Positions 1 through 7,838 of a stretch of 20,383 nt of DNA are shown piece after piece. The stretch covers positions 1-20,383 of the IMG/VR virus record IMGVR_UViG_3300005911_000020; one strand, given 5' to 3'. The notes under the pieces were generated by a model. It was not told the DNA's origin and made no database searches. It saw nothing but the letters and a program-made list of their open reading frames with translations. The position numbers and the translations under genes were made by a program. The DNA is from a virus. Numbering within the stretch: the first letter of the stretch is position 1; each line of letters starts with the position of its first letter.

Positions 1-578
1 TGTCGTGCTTGTTTTCTACTAACCTCTGAAAGACGAGCGTTCTTTTGCCCTCTAGTTAGTCCTGAAGCGTCTTGTATAGCTTCAATGTTTCTAGTGAACT
101 TCAAGTTTGTTTCTCGTAGTTGATTATCAATATCGTTAAGAGCTGTTGTTTTATCTGAGATACCAGCTTGATCCTCTGCCCTTTGAGTGAACTGCCCCTT
201 TTGTAATAGACTCTCAAATGAGTCTTTAATGTCTCCTAGTCCTAGTTCAGATAGAATGTCTTGTCTTCCACTAATGGTTTCTCGTAGAGTGTTAGCTTCC
301 TGTGAGATATTAGCTGAGTCTTGTTGCTGTGTTCGCTGGTCTTCTGTAGGGATTCTTGTATTAGCAATAATAGCATCAGGTACTTGTGGTCTAGGAGCTT
401 CTGGAATATTAAAACGTGTACCACTCTCAATACCTTCAGCGGAAATAACCCCTTCTTTAACATCTCTCCTGTTAAGAGCATCTCTTTCATCGTTAATAGC
501 TCTAGTAGAAAGTTTTTTACCTTGAAGACCTGATAGTGTCTGTATGTCCTCGTTAGTTAGTGTTGATTTATCTGCCAT
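1..578 (-). CDS. Coiled-coil virion-associated protein (3' end cut by window edge)
   Basis: An open frame starts at ATG 578 (M-A-D-K-S-T-L-T-N) and runs off the left edge without a stop, giving 192 visible codons. It is rich in Q, N, E, D, R and K, with long stretches compatible with alpha-helix or coiled coil and few hydrophobic residues. A proline patch lies near residues 58-66 (PEAPRPQVP). It begins one base after the stop of the 601-aa tail protein and is probably translated with it. A helical, polar protein last in a podovirus-like structural module could be an internal virion or ejection protein, or the start of a tape-measure-like protein. That is inferred from position only. No catalytic motif is visible. 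Confidence that it is a real gene is high; its function is unknown. Confidence 0.8.
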   Translation of the reverse strand, partial: MADKSTLTNEDIQTLSGLQGKKLSTRAINDERDALNRRDVKEGVISAEGIESGTRFNIPEAPRPQVPDAIIANTRIPTEDQRTQQQDSANISQEANTLRETISGRQDILSELGLGDIKDSFESLLQKGQFTQRAEDQAGISDKTTALNDIDNQLRETNLKFTRNIEAIQDASGLTRGQKNARLSEVSRKQAR

Positions 579-579
579 G

Positions 580-2385
580 TTATTGTGTTGAATTTTTGTT
601 CACCTTAGATATTGATAATAGTCTTTCCAGCTCAATGTCAGAACCAATCATGTAGACTCTGTACTGAATCCATGAACTAGGTTTGTCAGTTAGAAATTCC
701 ATATGTGACAACATGTTGTCTGCATCTGTGAAATCTCCTGCCTTGAACCACCTATCAACTCGTACTTTAGCTGTTCTAGTGGTTACACCGTCTATTGTTT
801 CATCAATTGTCACGGTATATGTACCACCTGACTCTTCAATGTTAGTGATATGAGATAAGTAACCTGAACCATCTCCCCATATTCCTTCCACTTCGTAGCC
901 ACCACATGCGTCAAAGCCTGTTTTGATAGCTGCCCATGATGCATCTGTTGATGTAAAAGACGTACTATTTACCCAAGTAATACTAGTTTCTACTGGTATG
1001 TATTCCTGTACCCTATATTTTACCACAATCTTGTCGGTTGTATTAGTAAATGGCTTAATAAATGTAACGAATTTCTGCCATTGTTCCTGTATTTCATTAG
1101 AACGAATCTTTGGAAGAGTAATAAGACCAACTTTCTGTAAAGTCTCTCTGAATCCTCTTTTATCGTGAATACCTGTAGCGAATGTAATATCACCTGATAA
1201 ATCCTTGTATGAATATCCTGCAAGGAAGTCAGATTGCTTGTCTTTGTCACTTAAAGTCACATCTCCCTCTAATGGAAGCAGTGCACCTGCCATAACAAGC
1301 TCTAATTGCCCTCCATCTGCCACTGTAGAGCTATCTGTCTGCCCACTTAGTACATGTTTGTGATATAGACCATTAACCTCGTTATACGCCAATATACCAC
1401 TTGGTGTCTTTATTGGTAATGTGTCTGTACTATCGTCTGGTCGTGCATTGAAGTTGATAAGTATTTCACCATCCACCTCAATCATCCCGTTAGGACAAAC
1501 AAACCTGTTATTAGTATCGTCTTCATTGAAGTTCTTTAGTTGTTTGTTATCAATGTCTACTCTCGCAACTTCTTGGAAGAAAGAACCATTGTATGTAGAT
1601 AGAACCCCCTTAGTATCAAAGATATAAGGTCTATCATCCTTAATTACAATAGATAGAACACCTGAAGCGTTAATCTTCTTACCAAATTCTACTGTGTCTG
1701 CTGTTTCACCATCCCAGAAGAACATTTTAGCTCTACCCCCTTTATTGCTGGTAGTTCCTATCCAAATACCGTTTGATACTGCTCTCATGCATGAAATCTC
1801 TAATCCTTTGTTCTCTTCTACATCAAGGTCAAGAGTATTAGCTCCTGAAGTTACAATAGTCTCCGCAACGTTCATTGAACGGATAGTTTGAGCAGCATTA
1901 ACAAAGAAGAGTCTGTCTGCGTAGACTTCTAACAATTTCTTATTACTAGCCACACTTGTTGTGAGAGTACTCCATGCTGTTGTGGTTCTCTTGTAGATTT
2001 TACCTCTAGTAGCAACATACATATTAGCCCCGAAGGTCTTAATGTCTGTTTCTCCTTTAACAAGGTCTACTGGTGATGAGGATGTAGTATCTTCAATAAA
2101 AGCAGAATCTTCACTGGCAGCTTGATACATATTACTCCCGAACTGTGTCCAGATACGGTCTGTAGAAACTGCACCCACTGTACTAGTGAACTTTGCAAAC
2201 GTGGTAGCTACTGTATCTTCTGATATAATACTTCCAATCTTTGTTGTATTTAAAACGTGATGTGATGGTCTTACTGAGCCTTCTTTGAAGTTAAGGTCAA
2301 TATTACGTGACGAGTAAATCATTCCACTGTAATCACCCTTGTTAGGTTGAGTCCATCTATCGTTTTGAGGTATTGGTATGTTCAT
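580..2385 (-). CDS. Large phage structural protein, candidate tail nozzle / beta-rich tail protein
   Basis: This 601-aa protein begins M-N-I-P-I-P-Q-N-D-R-W. Phage structural proteins with this style of N-terminus recur in environmental phages, as far as I recall, without a defined function. The sequence is beta-rich, with many short hydrophobic strands separated by Asp/Asn/Gly/Thr turns (VYADRLFFVNA, GIWIGTTS, RPYIFDTKGVL), as expected for propeller or sandwich folds. No signal peptide or membrane segment is seen. It lies after the fibre genes and before a coiled-coil protein. By analogy with the beta-propeller nozzles of P22-like and T7-like tails it could be the tail nozzle, but this is inference from fold character and position. 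Its start overlaps the stop of the upstream 65-aa gene in a TAATG, suggesting translational coupling. Confidence 0.85.
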   Translation of the reverse strand: MNIPIPQNDRWTQPNKGDYSGMIYSSRNIDLNFKEGSVRPSHHVLNTTKIGSIISEDTVATTFAKFTSTVGAVSTDRIWTQFGSNMYQAASEDSAFIEDTTSSSPVDLVKGETDIKTFGANMYVATRGKIYKRTTTAWSTLTTSVASNKKLLEVYADRLFFVNAAQTIRSMNVAETIVTSGANTLDLDVEENKGLEISCMRAVSNGIWIGTTSNKGGRAKMFFWDGETADTVEFGKKINASGVLSIVIKDDRPYIFDTKGVLSTYNGSFFQEVARVDIDNKQLKNFNEDDTNNRFVCPNGMIEVDGEILINFNARPDDSTDTLPIKTPSGILAYNEVNGLYHKHVLSGQTDSSTVADGGQLELVMAGALLPLEGDVTLSDKDKQSDFLAGYSYKDLSGDITFATGIHDKRGFRETLQKVGLITLPKIRSNEIQEQWQKFVTFIKPFTNTTDKIVVKYRVQEYIPVETSITWVNSTSFTSTDASWAAIKTGFDACGGYEVEGIWGDGSGYLSHITNIEESGGTYTVTIDETIDGVTTRTAKVRVDRWFKAGDFTDADNMLSHMEFLTDKPSSWIQYRVYMIGSDIELERLLSISKVNKNSTQ

Positions 2386-2582
2386 TAGACTGTTTCTAGG
2401 TTATATTGCTTCCCATTTTTGTCTATAATCGTTGGTTTCCCTGCAACATGCTCTTTAATAACAATGTTTTCACGAATAACTGCCTTAGTTCGTACATCGT
2501 CTGATATACCATATAGAATATTCTCAAGTTTGGTTACTTGTTCCTTCAAATCTTCCATTTCTTGTTTTTCTTGAGGTGTCAT
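2385..2582 (-). CDS. Small coiled-coil protein
   Basis: This 65-aa protein has an N-terminal helix (residues about 3-30, MTPQEKQEMEDLKEQVTKLE) with heptad-like hydrophobic spacing. A short beta-like C-terminal part follows (AGKPTIIDKNGKQYNLETV). Its TAA stop overlaps the ATG of the large tail protein by one base. An extended -10 box ends only six bases before the ATG, so the mRNA may be leaderless. It sits among tail genes and may be a small virion or assembly protein. No family recognised. Confidence 0.75.
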   Translation of the reverse strand: MTPQEKQEMEDLKEQVTKLENILYGISDDVRTKAVIRENIVIKEHVAGKPTIIDKNGKQYNLETV

Positions 2583-2588
2583 ATATAC

Positions 2589-2597
2589 ATTATACCA
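2589..2597 (-). promoter_or_regulatory. Extended -10 promoter (TGnTATAAT)
   Basis: The minus strand reads TGGTATAAT, followed by six bases and the ATG at 2582. The TG one base before the hexamer matches a bacterial extended -10 element. No good -35 is seen. The expected transcription start coincides with, or lies within a base or two of, the start codon. Confidence 0.55.
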
Positions 2598-2598
2598 T

Positions 2599-2745
2599 TT
2601 AGATGATTTGCATTGTTGCTACGAATGTTGATGATGCTGGAGGTCCTGCTGCTATACCAATAGCCGACCCTGCGGTTCTTCCTCCTGAATTACCTGCACA
2701 CCCTATACTTAGAGCTCCTGCTGTTGTTGGTAATGTTTCGGGCAT
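2599..2745 (-). CDS. Small Gly/Ala/Ser-rich protein (48 aa)
   Basis: ATG at 2745 opens a 48-aa frame beginning M-P-E-T-L-P-T-T-A-G-A-L-S-I-G and ending at TAA 2599. It is rich in G, A, S and T, like the neighbouring fibre and virion proteins. It fills an otherwise empty gap between the propeller-like gene and the next small gene. Short phage tail peptides with an LPT-type opening are common, but I cannot assign this one. The extended -10 of the next gene begins immediately after its stop. Support comes from position and composition only. Confidence 0.5.
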   Translation of the reverse strand: MPETLPTTAGALSIGCAGNSGGRTAGSAIGIAAGPPASSTFVATMQII

Positions 2746-2770
2746 GTTGTCTTAGTTTTATTTTACCACA

Positions 2771-3880
2771 TTAGTTACACCACATAGCGTTTTGAGGCTC
2801 TGGCTTCTCTATTTTAAATGTTTTCACAAACCCATCAGTTCCTACACCAGCATAGGCAAGTGCCACATAATAAATACCACCAGCTTCTTCAATCAAGTCC
2901 ATTGTGTTAAACCCAACAACAGCATCAGCAGTATCATGCTCAAGTGTATAGTGTTGTTTAATGTTGTACGTTTGTGGGCTAATTGATACTGCAGTGATGT
3001 GCTCTCCTGTTCCAACCTTATCATACGCTACAGCATAATAGTTTTCACCAAGTGAAACCATTGAAGATTCTGTGGAAATTGAATCTGATATTTTTATGGT
3101 ATTTTCCTTTGTAATTGCAAACGAGCCATCAATAGAGAAGACTGAAACTGTTCCAAAGTTACCTGTTCCACGATAAGAAACACACATTGTTGTTGAATTT
3201 ATAGCAACAAGTGAAGGATATACAGCTAATGCTGTATCATATTCAAGTGAATCTTCCTCTGTTAGCACATATGAACCATCAATCGTAAATGTTTTTATGA
3301 ATCCATGAGCTGCAGAATCAGCATAGGCAAGTCCATATGTTGTACTGTCTAGCTTTACCAAAGAGTTAATAGATGCAACAGAAAGTGCAGAGTGCACAAG
3401 AGCATCAACTTCTGTGATGGTTCCAAACGAACCATCGTGTGAGAAAGTTTTTATAACCCCTGTTGAGGCGGTTTTATACGCAACCATGAAATGAGTAGAG
3501 TCAATTTGCACAATAGAACTATCTCTAGCTTCTACTGTTTCGTGTTCAAGTACATCTACCTCAGTGATGTTATATGAACCATCAATAGAGAATGTCTTAA
3601 CAAACCCATCAAATGCTGTACCTGTATAAGCTAACCCAAAGTGAGTTGAATCTAGCTTAACCATTCTATTGTAACGAGCGTTTACCGTGTCATGTTCAAT
3701 AGAATCAATCAATGTAATGGTACCTTTATTTGCATCAATGCTGTATGTTGCAATAAATCCATCAAAAGAGACTCCTGAGTATGCAATGATAAAGTGAGTT
3801 GCATCAATAACAACCAAGCTAGCTTCTCTCCCTTGTCCTGTATCAAATTCTAATTCATCTATTTGTGTAATTCCAATCAT
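2771..3880 (-). CDS. Seven-repeat beta-propeller-like virion protein
   Basis: This 369-aa protein is built from seven imperfect repeats of about 50 residues. Each has the pattern: short acidic linker with E/D-x-D, L-E-H-D-T, then a strand ending in L-D-S-T-H-F, then a strand A-Y-x-G, then D-G-F-V-K-T-F-S-I-D-G-S. The repeats start near residues 1, 54, 104, 154, 205, 255 and 306. Seven four-strand-sized repeats fill the chain, which is what a closed seven-bladed propeller would need. No signal peptide or enzyme motif is seen. It lies directly after the fibre gene (10-bp gap), so it may be a receptor-binding or decoration component at the fibre. The repeat structure is seen in the sequence; the fold and role are inferred. 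Confidence 0.85.
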   Translation of the reverse strand: MIGITQIDELEFDTGQGREASLVVIDATHFIIAYSGVSFDGFIATYSIDANKGTITLIDSIEHDTVNARYNRMVKLDSTHFGLAYTGTAFDGFVKTFSIDGSYNITEVDVLEHETVEARDSSIVQIDSTHFMVAYKTASTGVIKTFSHDGSFGTITEVDALVHSALSVASINSLVKLDSTTYGLAYADSAAHGFIKTFTIDGSYVLTEEDSLEYDTALAVYPSLVAINSTTMCVSYRGTGNFGTVSVFSIDGSFAITKENTIKISDSISTESSMVSLGENYYAVAYDKVGTGEHITAVSISPQTYNIKQHYTLEHDTADAVVGFNTMDLIEEAGGIYYVALAYAGVGTDGFVKTFKIEKPEPQNAMWCN

Positions 3881-3890
3881 GTGATTTTGG

Positions 3891-5987
3891 TTATGGTAAT
3901 CTAAATTCTAATTCTATATACAGACCCTCAGGAGAGACTGTTGAAGCGGCATCTATATCAATCCTTATTATGTCACCTGCAGCCACATCATCGTTCGCAG
4001 TATCTATCACAGCAGGTGTAGCTGCAGTTCGTGATGATGTCTCTCCACTATCAATAGTTGATACTGTGGACAGCATATCTGCTGCCTGAGTTAGATTATG
4101 AATTTGAACATCTGTTGTGTTTGTTGTTCCTGCTGTTACAACATAAGCATGCACTCCTACAAGATTCATTCCTCCCACTGAAGTTGGGATGTATGTTCTT
4201 GCCTGATTGTCACCAGTCACAACATCAATATTATCTGGAGTTACAGAAATAACTACTCGTGCTGTCCCCACATATGAGCCTGCAAGAGCATCAGCTGTCG
4301 CATACTTATCTGTGTCTGTTCCTGTGTTTATTTCAGAAGCAATAAGTGCAACCTCATCTCCTGTGTTAGTGTTTGATGTGTTACCTATTACTGTGGCTTC
4401 TGCGTCTGTTACAAAGTTTTTATCAGTACCCTCTGTCATGTTAGTGGTAGCAAGTACAGGTGATGCTCCATTAATAACACTTTGGTCTAGTGCCTTAACA
4501 TCCGCAATAGATGTTAGTTCTGAATCCATCAAAGCACCTGCTGACTGCACATTAGTGGCATCTGTAACATCTGCACCATCTTCTACGTTAATTAGTGTTC
4601 TTACTGAACTAGCTGTTAGTTCTTCTGAGTTACCTGAACCTGCTGTAGTTCTTCCTAACACTCTTGCTGTAGCTACATTAGAAACAACGTCAACTGTTCC
4701 TGCTGGGATGTTAGTAAAGTTAGTACCGTCAAATACAGGTGAAGCCCCATTTACTACACTCTGGTCTAAGGCTTTTACGTCTGCGATGCTTGTTAGCTCA
4801 CTATCCATCAACGCTCCCGCTGCGGTTACATTAGCTGTATCTGTTACATCTGCTCCTGCTTCCACACCCGTTGTTGCCCCTACAGTAAGTCCTGCTGCTG
4901 TTCCTGTGATGTTTGTACCAACTAAATCACTTGGAGTTCCAAGGTCTGGTGTAATAAGCGCTGGAGAATCATTAAACACTAGTAATCCTGAACCTGTCTC
5001 ATTTGAGATAACCCCTGCTAGTTCTGCTGAAGTAGTTGCTGCGAATTGGTCTAATCCATTTGAAGTAAGAGCATCTCCTCCTCCTGCTAGAGCTTGCCAT
5101 GAACACGTACCATCACCATCTTCTCGTAAGAATTTAGAACCTCCTGCTTCTCCTGTAGATAGAACTGCTGTACCTTCTGGTGCTCCAATAGCATCAATCT
5201 GTGTTTGGATAGCTGAAGTAACTCCTTTGACATAAGCAAGCTCTGTAAGACTTGGGTAAGTAGCAACTGGTGCTGACACTATATCCTTTGAACCATTAGT
5301 TATTAAAATCTCTGAAGCTGTTAGGTAGCTACCTGTAATAGATGTTGCGAATGTGGGAGCTGTCGATGGTGACTTAGCATCTAATTGTGTCTGTATTGCG
5401 CTTGTTACTCCATCCACATAGTTAAGTTCTGTGGCTGTGGCTGTAACTCCGTCTAAAATGTTTAGTTCTGCTGTTGTTGAAGTAACTCCATCAAGGATAT
5501 TAAGCTCTGCGGTGGTTGTTGTTGCCCCTTCTAAGATACCTAACTCTGTTTCTGACACGTTTACTGCTCCTATACCAATTTCTCCTGTGAATGTAGGGTT
5601 TGCAATGGGTGCTTTAAGGTCTACATAAGCTTTAATAGATTGTTGTGATGCTAATTTAGTAGCACTATCTGAAGCCATGTTGTCTTCGTCTAGTACATAG
5701 CCATTACCTGAAACGTCTGTATCTGCGTTGTATGTTAAAGCTGCTGTATCTGTAAGGTCTGTAGAAGCTCCTGTTACTTCTGCACCAATAGCGAGATTAG
5801 TAATAGTGTTGTTGTCACCATCAATAGTTTTATTAGTTATAGTTTGTGTAGTTGCTTTAAGAACGTCATCTATATTATCAAGAGTAACTTTCTTAGTTGC
5901 TCCTCCTGCTACATCGTTAATAGCAAACTCGTCTGCTGCTACGGGTGTTGTCTTTGCTGTTAATGCTGAAATCTTTTTATTTGCCAT
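3891..5987 (-). CDS. Phage tail fibre protein, Ala/Thr-rich with TAELNILDGVT repeats
   Basis: This 698-aa protein opens with MANKKISALTAKTTPVAADEF, typical of phage fibre N-termini that attach to the virion. Residues about 148-200 hold tandem copies of T-A-E-L-N-I-L-D-G-V-T, a motif common in trimeric phage fibre shafts. The middle carries a duplicated segment of about 28 residues (A-G-A-L-M-D-S-E-L-T-S-I-A-D-V-K-A-L-D-Q-S-V) encoded at 4739-4821 and 4459-4541. The last 120 residues change character to a likely beta-sandwich tip ending in I-E-L-E-F-R-L-P. Its ATG overlaps the stop of the upstream 57-aa gene (TAATG). The expected role is host recognition at the virion surface. A long open frame on the opposite strand is a compositional shadow. 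Confidence 0.92.
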   Translation of the reverse strand: MANKKISALTAKTTPVAADEFAINDVAGGATKKVTLDNIDDVLKATTQTITNKTIDGDNNTITNLAIGAEVTGASTDLTDTAALTYNADTDVSGNGYVLDEDNMASDSATKLASQQSIKAYVDLKAPIANPTFTGEIGIGAVNVSETELGILEGATTTTAELNILDGVTSTTAELNILDGVTATATELNYVDGVTSAIQTQLDAKSPSTAPTFATSITGSYLTASEILITNGSKDIVSAPVATYPSLTELAYVKGVTSAIQTQIDAIGAPEGTAVLSTGEAGGSKFLREDGDGTCSWQALAGGGDALTSNGLDQFAATTSAELAGVISNETGSGLLVFNDSPALITPDLGTPSDLVGTNITGTAAGLTVGATTGVEAGADVTDTANVTAAGALMDSELTSIADVKALDQSVVNGASPVFDGTNFTNIPAGTVDVVSNVATARVLGRTTAGSGNSEELTASSVRTLINVEDGADVTDATNVQSAGALMDSELTSIADVKALDQSVINGASPVLATTNMTEGTDKNFVTDAEATVIGNTSNTNTGDEVALIASEINTGTDTDKYATADALAGSYVGTARVVISVTPDNIDVVTGDNQARTYIPTSVGGMNLVGVHAYVVTAGTTNTTDVQIHNLTQAADMLSTVSTIDSGETSSRTAATPAVIDTANDDVAAGDIIRIDIDAASTVSPEGLYIELEFRLP

Positions 5988-6160
5988 TATGATTTAGTTA
6001 TATTACTCCATGAAGAGCTTGATTCTAGTAAAATGAGTTCTCCGTTTTCCTGTAAAAGAAAGTCTCCGTTCTCTAATAATAGATAGAACTCTCCTTGGAG
6101 GTTACGTGCTTCATTACCCCAAGTAGAAGTATTCTTTGATTGATTTGCCCAAGTAGCCAT
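5987..6160 (-). CDS. Small phage structural peptide (57 aa)
   Basis: ATG at 6160 gives a 57-aa protein beginning M-A-T-W-A-N-Q-S-K-N-T-S-T-W-G-N. It has two W-x-N-x-S/A-x-N style motifs at the N-terminus, a near-duplicate pair L-L-L-E-N-G-D-F and L-Q-E-N-G-E-L-I in the middle, and W-S-N-I-T-K-S at the end. It starts one base after the adaptor gene's stop, and its TAA overlaps the fibre ATG as TAATG. The gene therefore fits the operon exactly on both sides. Short proteins of this W/N/S/K style turn up in environmental phage structural modules in my recollection, function unknown. It may be a small virion or fibre-linking peptide. Confidence 0.72.
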   Translation of the reverse strand: MATWANQSKNTSTWGNEARNLQGEFYLLLENGDFLLQENGELILLESSSSWSNITKS

Positions 6161-6161
6161 A

Positions 6162-6899
6162 TTACTTAGCGTTTTTACGCTTCATGCTAATGGCTGGCTT
6201 TGAATCCTTCTGTCTTTTACCCATGAACTTCTCTAGTCGTGACTCTGCCTTCTCAATCTTTCCAGTAAGCATGTTTACTTTATTGACCATCTCGTTAGCT
6301 GACGCATATTCAAGAGATGCGTACAGAGGAATTAGTTTATGGAAGATAGACGCAAACCCTGGTTCTTTAGTAGTATCAGTCGTTGCAAAGTATGCCCCTG
6401 CACGCTGAAAACGGACTTTTAAGCCATCAGTTGCTGTAACTTGAGTAGTATCAGGCTGTGGGTATAAAAAGATTGAATTACCAATCTTATCGTAGTGTAT
6501 AGGTAGACCGTTTGTAGTTGAGTACTCGGTCTCCGTAATATTCATCTGTTTGAAGTCTGCTGTGTCTATTGGATATAATGGGTAATAACTTCCAGTACTA
6601 TCAAGTACTTCTACTCGCTCAATCTTTAAGAAGGTAGATGCAAAAGAGTAATCCTTTTGACCATTAACTAGGTCTGAAGTAGCTATTGGGAAGTCAGTGT
6701 TGTTTGTATCGTCCCATTGCCATGTATTATCAGAATTCAATAGAATGTCTGATACATTATCCATAGCATCGTTAGATAGTCCTGTGAATTCAGCTAAACG
6801 TACTGTACTACCTGTAATAGAGCCATAATTGCTCCCAAATAGGTAAAGTTCGCACTTCTGTAGTATTCCATCTTTGTTAGTGGTGTCTGAGAAATTCAT
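6162..6899 (-). CDS. Putative head-tail adaptor / neck protein
   Basis: This 245-aa protein has the segments G-L-P-I-H-Y-D-K-I-G-N-S-I-F-L-Y-P-Q-P near residues 137-155 and F-H-K-L-I-P-L-Y-A-S-L-E-Y-A near 186-199. The G-x-P-x-x-Y...G-x-x-I-x-L-Y-P-x-P pattern is typical of phage neck or adaptor proteins of the P22 gp4 / T7 gp11 type (known family behaviour, matched here by eye). A basic, helical C-terminus (K-R-Q-K-D-S-K-P) follows. It sits between small head genes and the fibre genes, where a podovirus adaptor is expected. An extended -10 box ends nine bases before its ATG. Adaptor is the best reading; other connector types are possible. Confidence 0.75.
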   Translation of the reverse strand: MNFSDTTNKDGILQKCELYLFGSNYGSITGSTVRLAEFTGLSNDAMDNVSDILLNSDNTWQWDDTNNTDFPIATSDLVNGQKDYSFASTFLKIERVEVLDSTGSYYPLYPIDTADFKQMNITETEYSTTNGLPIHYDKIGNSIFLYPQPDTTQVTATDGLKVRFQRAGAYFATTDTTKEPGFASIFHKLIPLYASLEYASANEMVNKVNMLTGKIEKAESRLEKFMGKRQKDSKPAISMKRKNAK

Positions 6900-6908
6900 A
6901 TATATTCC

Positions 6909-6917
6909 ATTATATCA
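6909..6917 (-). promoter_or_regulatory. Extended -10 promoter (TGnTATAAT)
   Basis: The minus strand reads TGATATAAT, nine bases before the adaptor ATG at 6899. The upstream sequence GTGATATAAT is identical to that before the portal gene. No -35 match is seen. The predicted leader is zero to two bases. Confidence 0.6.
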
Positions 6918-6924
6918 CGTAACT

Positions 6925-7080
6925 CTATTTACGCTCAGAAAACTGTTTTGTTTTTGGTGCTGGCTTTGCTTTAACTGGTGTTTTAACGATTGTTCCTCCT
7001 GTAACCTCAGCATATCGTTCTGCAGCTTCTTTCTTTGCAAATTCCTTAACTCTTCCATCTCGGAATTGTACTTTAATCAT
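6925..7080 (-). CDS. Small basic protein (51 aa)
   Basis: ATG at 7080, one base after the stop of the preceding gene, opens a 51-aa frame starting M-I-K-V-Q-F-R-D-G-R-V-K-E-F and ending in a Lys/Pro/Ala-rich basic tail. The N-terminal half looks like a short beta hairpin plus helix (FAKKEAAERYAEVTGG). It overlaps no other gene and fits the one-base spacing seen throughout this operon, so it is probably real. Function unknown; the basic tail could bind nucleic acid or an acidic partner. Confidence 0.7.
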   Translation of the reverse strand: MIKVQFRDGRVKEFAKKEAAERYAEVTGGTIVKTPVKAKPAPKTKQFSERK

Positions 7081-7081
7081 A

Positions 7082-7531
7082 TTATTCTAATATTGTTAGT
7101 ATTTCTTGTAATTTTGTGTCTATCTCCATTGGGTCGATAGCTGCAATTGCCTCGATTACTTTGGCTTTATTGTCTTCCATAGACTCTTCTGGTGTCATTT
7201 CCCCAGCTTCTCTACGTTCTGCACGCTCCCGTTCTTCCTTCAGAGACTCTTTAAACTGCTCAACCCTGTCAATGACAGACACTTGAACTTCACCATCTAC
7301 GATTTCCGTAGTTAAGGCTAGCTCAAACTCTGACATAGGTTCATCTTTGATGGCTTCTGCTGTTTTCTCAATAATCTGAGCAACTAGAGTGTTTCTTTCT
7401 TCACCAATAACATTACCTTCATCGTTAAGTTTTTCCATGTTTTGATAGTGCTTTCGCCCTTTCATTACTAGCTCTCCTTTCTTTTCTACAAGTGCTTTAA
7501 GTTCTTCGTCTTTAATGATTATATTTCTCAT
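7082..7531 (-). CDS. Helical, highly charged protein in the head module
   Basis: This 149-aa protein is dominated by Glu and Lys, with long predicted helices (residues 5-60 and 85-120, including the run ESLKEERERAERREAG). Hydrophobic residues cluster at the C-terminus (IEAIAAIDPMEIDTKLQEILTILE). It lies between the small gene after the capsid and the adaptor. It could be a head-completion or assembly protein; no family recognised. It starts at ATG 7531 with no SD, one base after the previous stop. Confidence 0.75.
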   Translation of the reverse strand: MRNIIIKDEELKALVEKKGELVMKGRKHYQNMEKLNDEGNVIGEERNTLVAQIIEKTAEAIKDEPMSEFELALTTEIVDGEVQVSVIDRVEQFKESLKEERERAERREAGEMTPEESMEDNKAKVIEAIAAIDPMEIDTKLQEILTILE

Positions 7532-7532
7532 A

Positions 7533-7751
7533 TTATTTATTAGTTAGTAGTTTCTTAATCTCCTCGATACCTTGTTCCATCTTATCTAGCCTTTCCTCTG
7601 TTTTATCTTCTTCCATTGGTACTGGGTTGGCTTTAAAAGCTCCAACTGTTGCCATAGGTGTAGTACCTTCTCGTAAGACTTTCCCTGAACGTGGGTCAAT
7701 CATCTTTGTAATGTGCTGCAAATCTTTAGATATTGTTGTTTTTCTTTTCAT
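7533..7751 (-). CDS. Small protein downstream of capsid gene (72 aa)
   Basis: This 72-aa protein has a basic N-terminus (M-K-R-K-T-T-I-S-K-D), a central region I-D-P-R-S-G-K-V-L-R-E-G and a C-terminal coiled-coil-like helix (E-E-R-L-D-K-M-E-Q-G-I-E-E-I-K-K-L-L). It is the first gene after the capsid gene and its downstream hairpin. No family recognised. Its position would suit a head decoration or cement factor, but nothing in the sequence proves that. Confidence 0.7.
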   Translation of the reverse strand: MKRKTTISKDLQHITKMIDPRSGKVLREGTTPMATVGAFKANPVPMEEDKTEERLDKMEQGIEEIKKLLTNK

Positions 7752-7769
7752 GTAATTGCTATCAGTTCT

Positions 7770-7802
7770 TTCAAGGGTAGTAAACTGATGTCTACCCTTG
7801 AA
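7770..7802 (-). terminator. Strong stem-loop after the capsid gene
   Basis: A perfect 11-bp inverted repeat (TTCAAGGGTAG / CTACCCTTGAA) with an 11-base loop lies 37 bases past the capsid stop codon. There is no U-tract after it on the minus strand, so it is not a classic intrinsic terminator. It may be a leaky terminator or an mRNA 3'-end stabiliser that raises capsid expression relative to downstream genes. Confidence 0.5.
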
Positions 7803-7838
7803 GAAACAATTAAGTTGTTAATCTTCAACCCTGTAGAA

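Noticed and set aside
4207-5235. 342-codon plus-strand open frame
   Set aside because: It mirrors the Ala/Thr/Ser-rich fibre gene and is a low-complexity shadow in the opposite strand.
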